This document shows, in pieces, positions 62,282 through 64,000 of a stretch of DNA of 64,000 nucleotides. Both the position numbers and the translations under genes were made by a program. The DNA lies in contig NZ_AGTS01000002.1 in assembly GCF_000238595.1 (NCBI RefSeq), positions 51,082-115,081 on the forward strand, written 5' to 3'. Position 1 is the stretch's first letter, and each line of letters starts with the position of its first letter. The notes below the pieces were generated by a model that saw only the letters and a program-made list of their open reading frames with translations, searched no databases and was not told the DNA's origin. The stretch is from Acidovorax sp. NO-1. Its GTDB lineage: Bacteria; Pseudomonadota; Gammaproteobacteria; Burkholderiales; Burkholderiaceae_C.

Positions 62282-64000
62282 GTGATTTCGTCCGAACTGC
62301 TGACCGATCTGCTCGCCCCGTTCGGGGATGGGCCCATCGAACCCATGGCACAGGCGCGTCTGCAGGCATTGATGGACGCCGTGCCGGTGGCGTTGATGGA
62401 GTTCCGGTTGCAGGATGGCCGCCTGACGCTGCTGGCCGCCAACGCGGCCGCCCGCCGCATGCCTGGTCTGGGCGCAGTGCGCAACCCTGGTGCGGACGCC
62501 AGCGAGGTTTTTGATCTGCTGGCCGGCACGGCGCTGATGGATCAGCTCGAAGGTGTGGCCCGCATCGGCGCCCCGCTGGAATGCCGCCAGGTGGTGCGTG
62601 AACTCGGCCGGCTGCTGCTGGCCTGGGATCTGTCGGCCCGCCGTGTGACCCACGACTGCATTGTGGTCACCGTACGCGACGCGTCGGAGGCCGAGACGCT
62701 GCGGGCCGCGCTGGCGGCGTCCGAGCAGGCCCTGGAAGAAGTGCGCCGAGAACTGCGCGAGCAGACCGAGGTGTTCAACACCATGGAGAGCCTGGCCCGC
62801 ACGGGCCACTGGCGCCGCATTGAAGACCCGGGTGAGACGGTGTTGCTGTGGTCCCCCGGCCTGTGTGACATTGCGGGTTTCGAGCAACAGGAATGGGTCG
62901 ATCCGGAACGCGCAGTCAGTGGCATCGTGCCCGAAGACCGCCATGTGTTCGACAGGGCGCGGCAACCGGGGACGGGGCTGGATGTGGAATACCGCTGGCG
63001 CCGCCCGGATGGCGAAGTGCGGTGGATGCGCTCGCGGGTGCGCCGCACCCTGCCGCGCGATGGCGTGCAGGTGGTGATGGGCGTGGTTCAGGATGTGACC
63101 GACGAGCACCGTGCGGCCGAGCAACTGCGCGAACAGCTGCTGTTCATCCAGCGCATCGCCAGCCGCATCCCCGGCTTCATTTATGAGTACCGCCTGCATT
63201 CGGACGGGACCACCAGCGTGCAGTACATCAGCGAGGCGGTGCGTGAGTTCATGGGTGTGGAGCCGCACGAAGTCACGGCCGACCATGGCGTGCTGTTGTT
63301 GCGCGTGGTGCCCGAAGACCTGCCGCACGTGCAGCGCACGGCCATCACTTCCGTGCGCAAGCTGGTGCCGTGGCAGTGCGAATACCGCGTGCGCATGGAT
63401 GACGGCAGCATCCGCTGGCACATGACCAACGCCATACCGCACCGAGAACCCGATGGCTCGGTGGTGTCGCACGGCTTCACCATGGATATCACGGACAGAA
63501 AGCGGGCTGCGCAGGAAATCGAACGCCTGGCCTTCTACGACGCCCTCACCGGCCTGCCCAACCGCCGCCTGCTGCTGGACCGCCTGCAGCGCTCCATCGC
63601 CGCCTGCCAGCGCACCAAGGCCCTGGGCGCCCTGCTGTTCATCGACCTCGATAACTTCAAGGACCTGAACGACACCCTCGGCCACGACGTGGGCGACCAG
63701 CTTCTGGCCCAGGTGGCCACCCGGCTGGTGGGCTGCGTGCGCGAAGCCGACACCGTGGCCCGCTTTGGCGGCGACGAATTCGTCGTCATGCTCGAAACCC
63801 TGGCCCCCGACCTGCAAGACGCCGCCACCCAGGCAGAAACCGTGGCCGAGAAACTCCTGGCCAGCCTGAACCAGCCGTTCGAGCTGGACGGCGCCCAGCA
63901 CTACAGCACCCCCAGCATCGGCATCACCCTCTTTGGCGACGAACGCCTGTCGGTGGACGAACTCCTCAAACGCGCAGACCTGGCCATGTACCAGGCCAAA
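62282..64000 (+). CDS. PAS-PAS-GGDEF diguanylate cyclase (3' end beyond window)
   Basis: 573 codons visible from the GTG at 62282 (ATG 62345 is an alternative start). An N-terminal PAS-like region (VPVALMEFRLQDGRLTLLAA), a coiled segment (LEEVRRELREQTEV) and two PAS/PAC modules (YRWRRPDGEVRWMRSRVRRT; CEYRVRMDDGSIRWHMTNAI, ending MDITDRKRAAQEIERLAFYD) precede a GGDEF domain (YDALTGLPNRRLLLDRLQRS, FIDLDNFKDLNDTLGHD). The active site RFGGDEFVVM has an I-site READ five residues upstream, so it is probably active and product-inhibited. The window ends at MYQAK, where an EAL domain often follows. Divergent from mutS. Confidence 0.88.
   Translation, partial: MISSELLTDLLAPFGDGPIEPMAQARLQALMDAVPVALMEFRLQDGRLTLLAANAAARRMPGLGAVRNPGADASEVFDLLAGTALMDQLEGVARIGAPLECRQVVRELGRLLLAWDLSARRVTHDCIVVTVRDASEAETLRAALAASEQALEEVRRELREQTEVFNTMESLARTGHWRRIEDPGETVLLWSPGLCDIAGFEQQEWVDPERAVSGIVPEDRHVFDRARQPGTGLDVEYRWRRPDGEVRWMRSRVRRTLPRDGVQVVMGVVQDVTDEHRAAEQLREQLLFIQRIASRIPGFIYEYRLHSDGTTSVQYISEAVREFMGVEPHEVTADHGVLLLRVVPEDLPHVQRTAITSVRKLVPWQCEYRVRMDDGSIRWHMTNAIPHREPDGSVVSHGFTMDITDRKRAAQEIERLAFYDALTGLPNRRLLLDRLQRSIAACQRTKALGALLFIDLDNFKDLNDTLGHDVGDQLLAQVATRLVGCVREADTVARFGGDEFVVMLETLAPDLQDAATQAETVAEKLLASLNQPFELDGAQHYSTPSIGITLFGDERLSVDELLKRADLAMYQAK

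Overview
The window looks like chromosome from a high-GC betaproteobacterium of the Comamonadaceae (Acidovorax-like). The grounds are the GC-rich codon use, the protein families, and two short dispersed repeat types that I associate from memory with that family. No rRNA, tRNA, insertion sequence or CRISPR array was seen. Genes are dense and often overlap by 4 bases (ATGA or GTGA), which implies many translationally coupled operons.

Layout. 1-177: truncated TRAP transporter small permease. 374-3856: a ModE-like regulator divergent from tupBCA, a tungstate ABC importer. 3893-5590: UbiB/ABC1 kinase. 5635-5751: relic of a DUF2798 membrane protein. 5856-15059: a GAF/Fis regulator divergent from a seven-gene form II CO-dehydrogenase-like molybdenum hydroxylase cluster (coxS, coxL, coxM, coxD, coxE, coxG, xdhC). 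15062-20605 (minus strand): low-Mr tyrosine phosphatase, GST, a tiny basic protein, a transglutaminase-like protease, two probably Tat-exported enzymes, an unknown protein and an IclR regulator. 20696-25928: SDR, flavin monooxygenase, BASS transporter, 3-beta-HSD-like epimerase and EamA exporter, probably a catabolic unit for a cyclic or terpenoid substrate. 25989-31472: an orphan ABC ATPase, a LytS/LytTR two-component pair and small membrane proteins. 31793-40928: mdtABC RND pump with its outer-membrane channel. 41036-44222: uppP, MipA/OmpV and a PAS-GGDEF protein. 44268-49422: two tandem 7TMR-DISM diguanylate cyclases, one reading in frame into a berberine-bridge-type FAD oxidase. 49467-53605: an MpaB/rubber-oxygenase-like enzyme coupled to a CruF-like membrane protein, an alpha/beta hydrolase and an Anbu peptidase. 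53893-59371: a lipoprotein lipase, an MmeI-type restriction-modification enzyme, and a CcdAB-like toxin-antitoxin pair. 59439-64000: mutS, divergent from another PAS-GGDEF protein cut off by the window end.

Functional threads. Tungstate/molybdate uptake lies about 3 kb from a Mo-hydroxylase cluster with its maturation genes. Four GGDEF proteins point to heavy c-di-GMP use. The restriction enzyme and toxin-antitoxin genes form a compact selfish or defence unit beside mutS.

The most unusual signal is a family of short imperfect palindromic repeats found not only between genes but in frame inside coding sequences: the TupA signal peptide, the LytTR linker, the histidine kinase tail, the MmeI-like enzyme and MutS. 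A second repeat type adds about 30 residues to the MdtB pump subunit. The in-frame cyclase-oxidase fusion is the second highlight. All functional calls rest on reading motifs by eye; no database search was possible.
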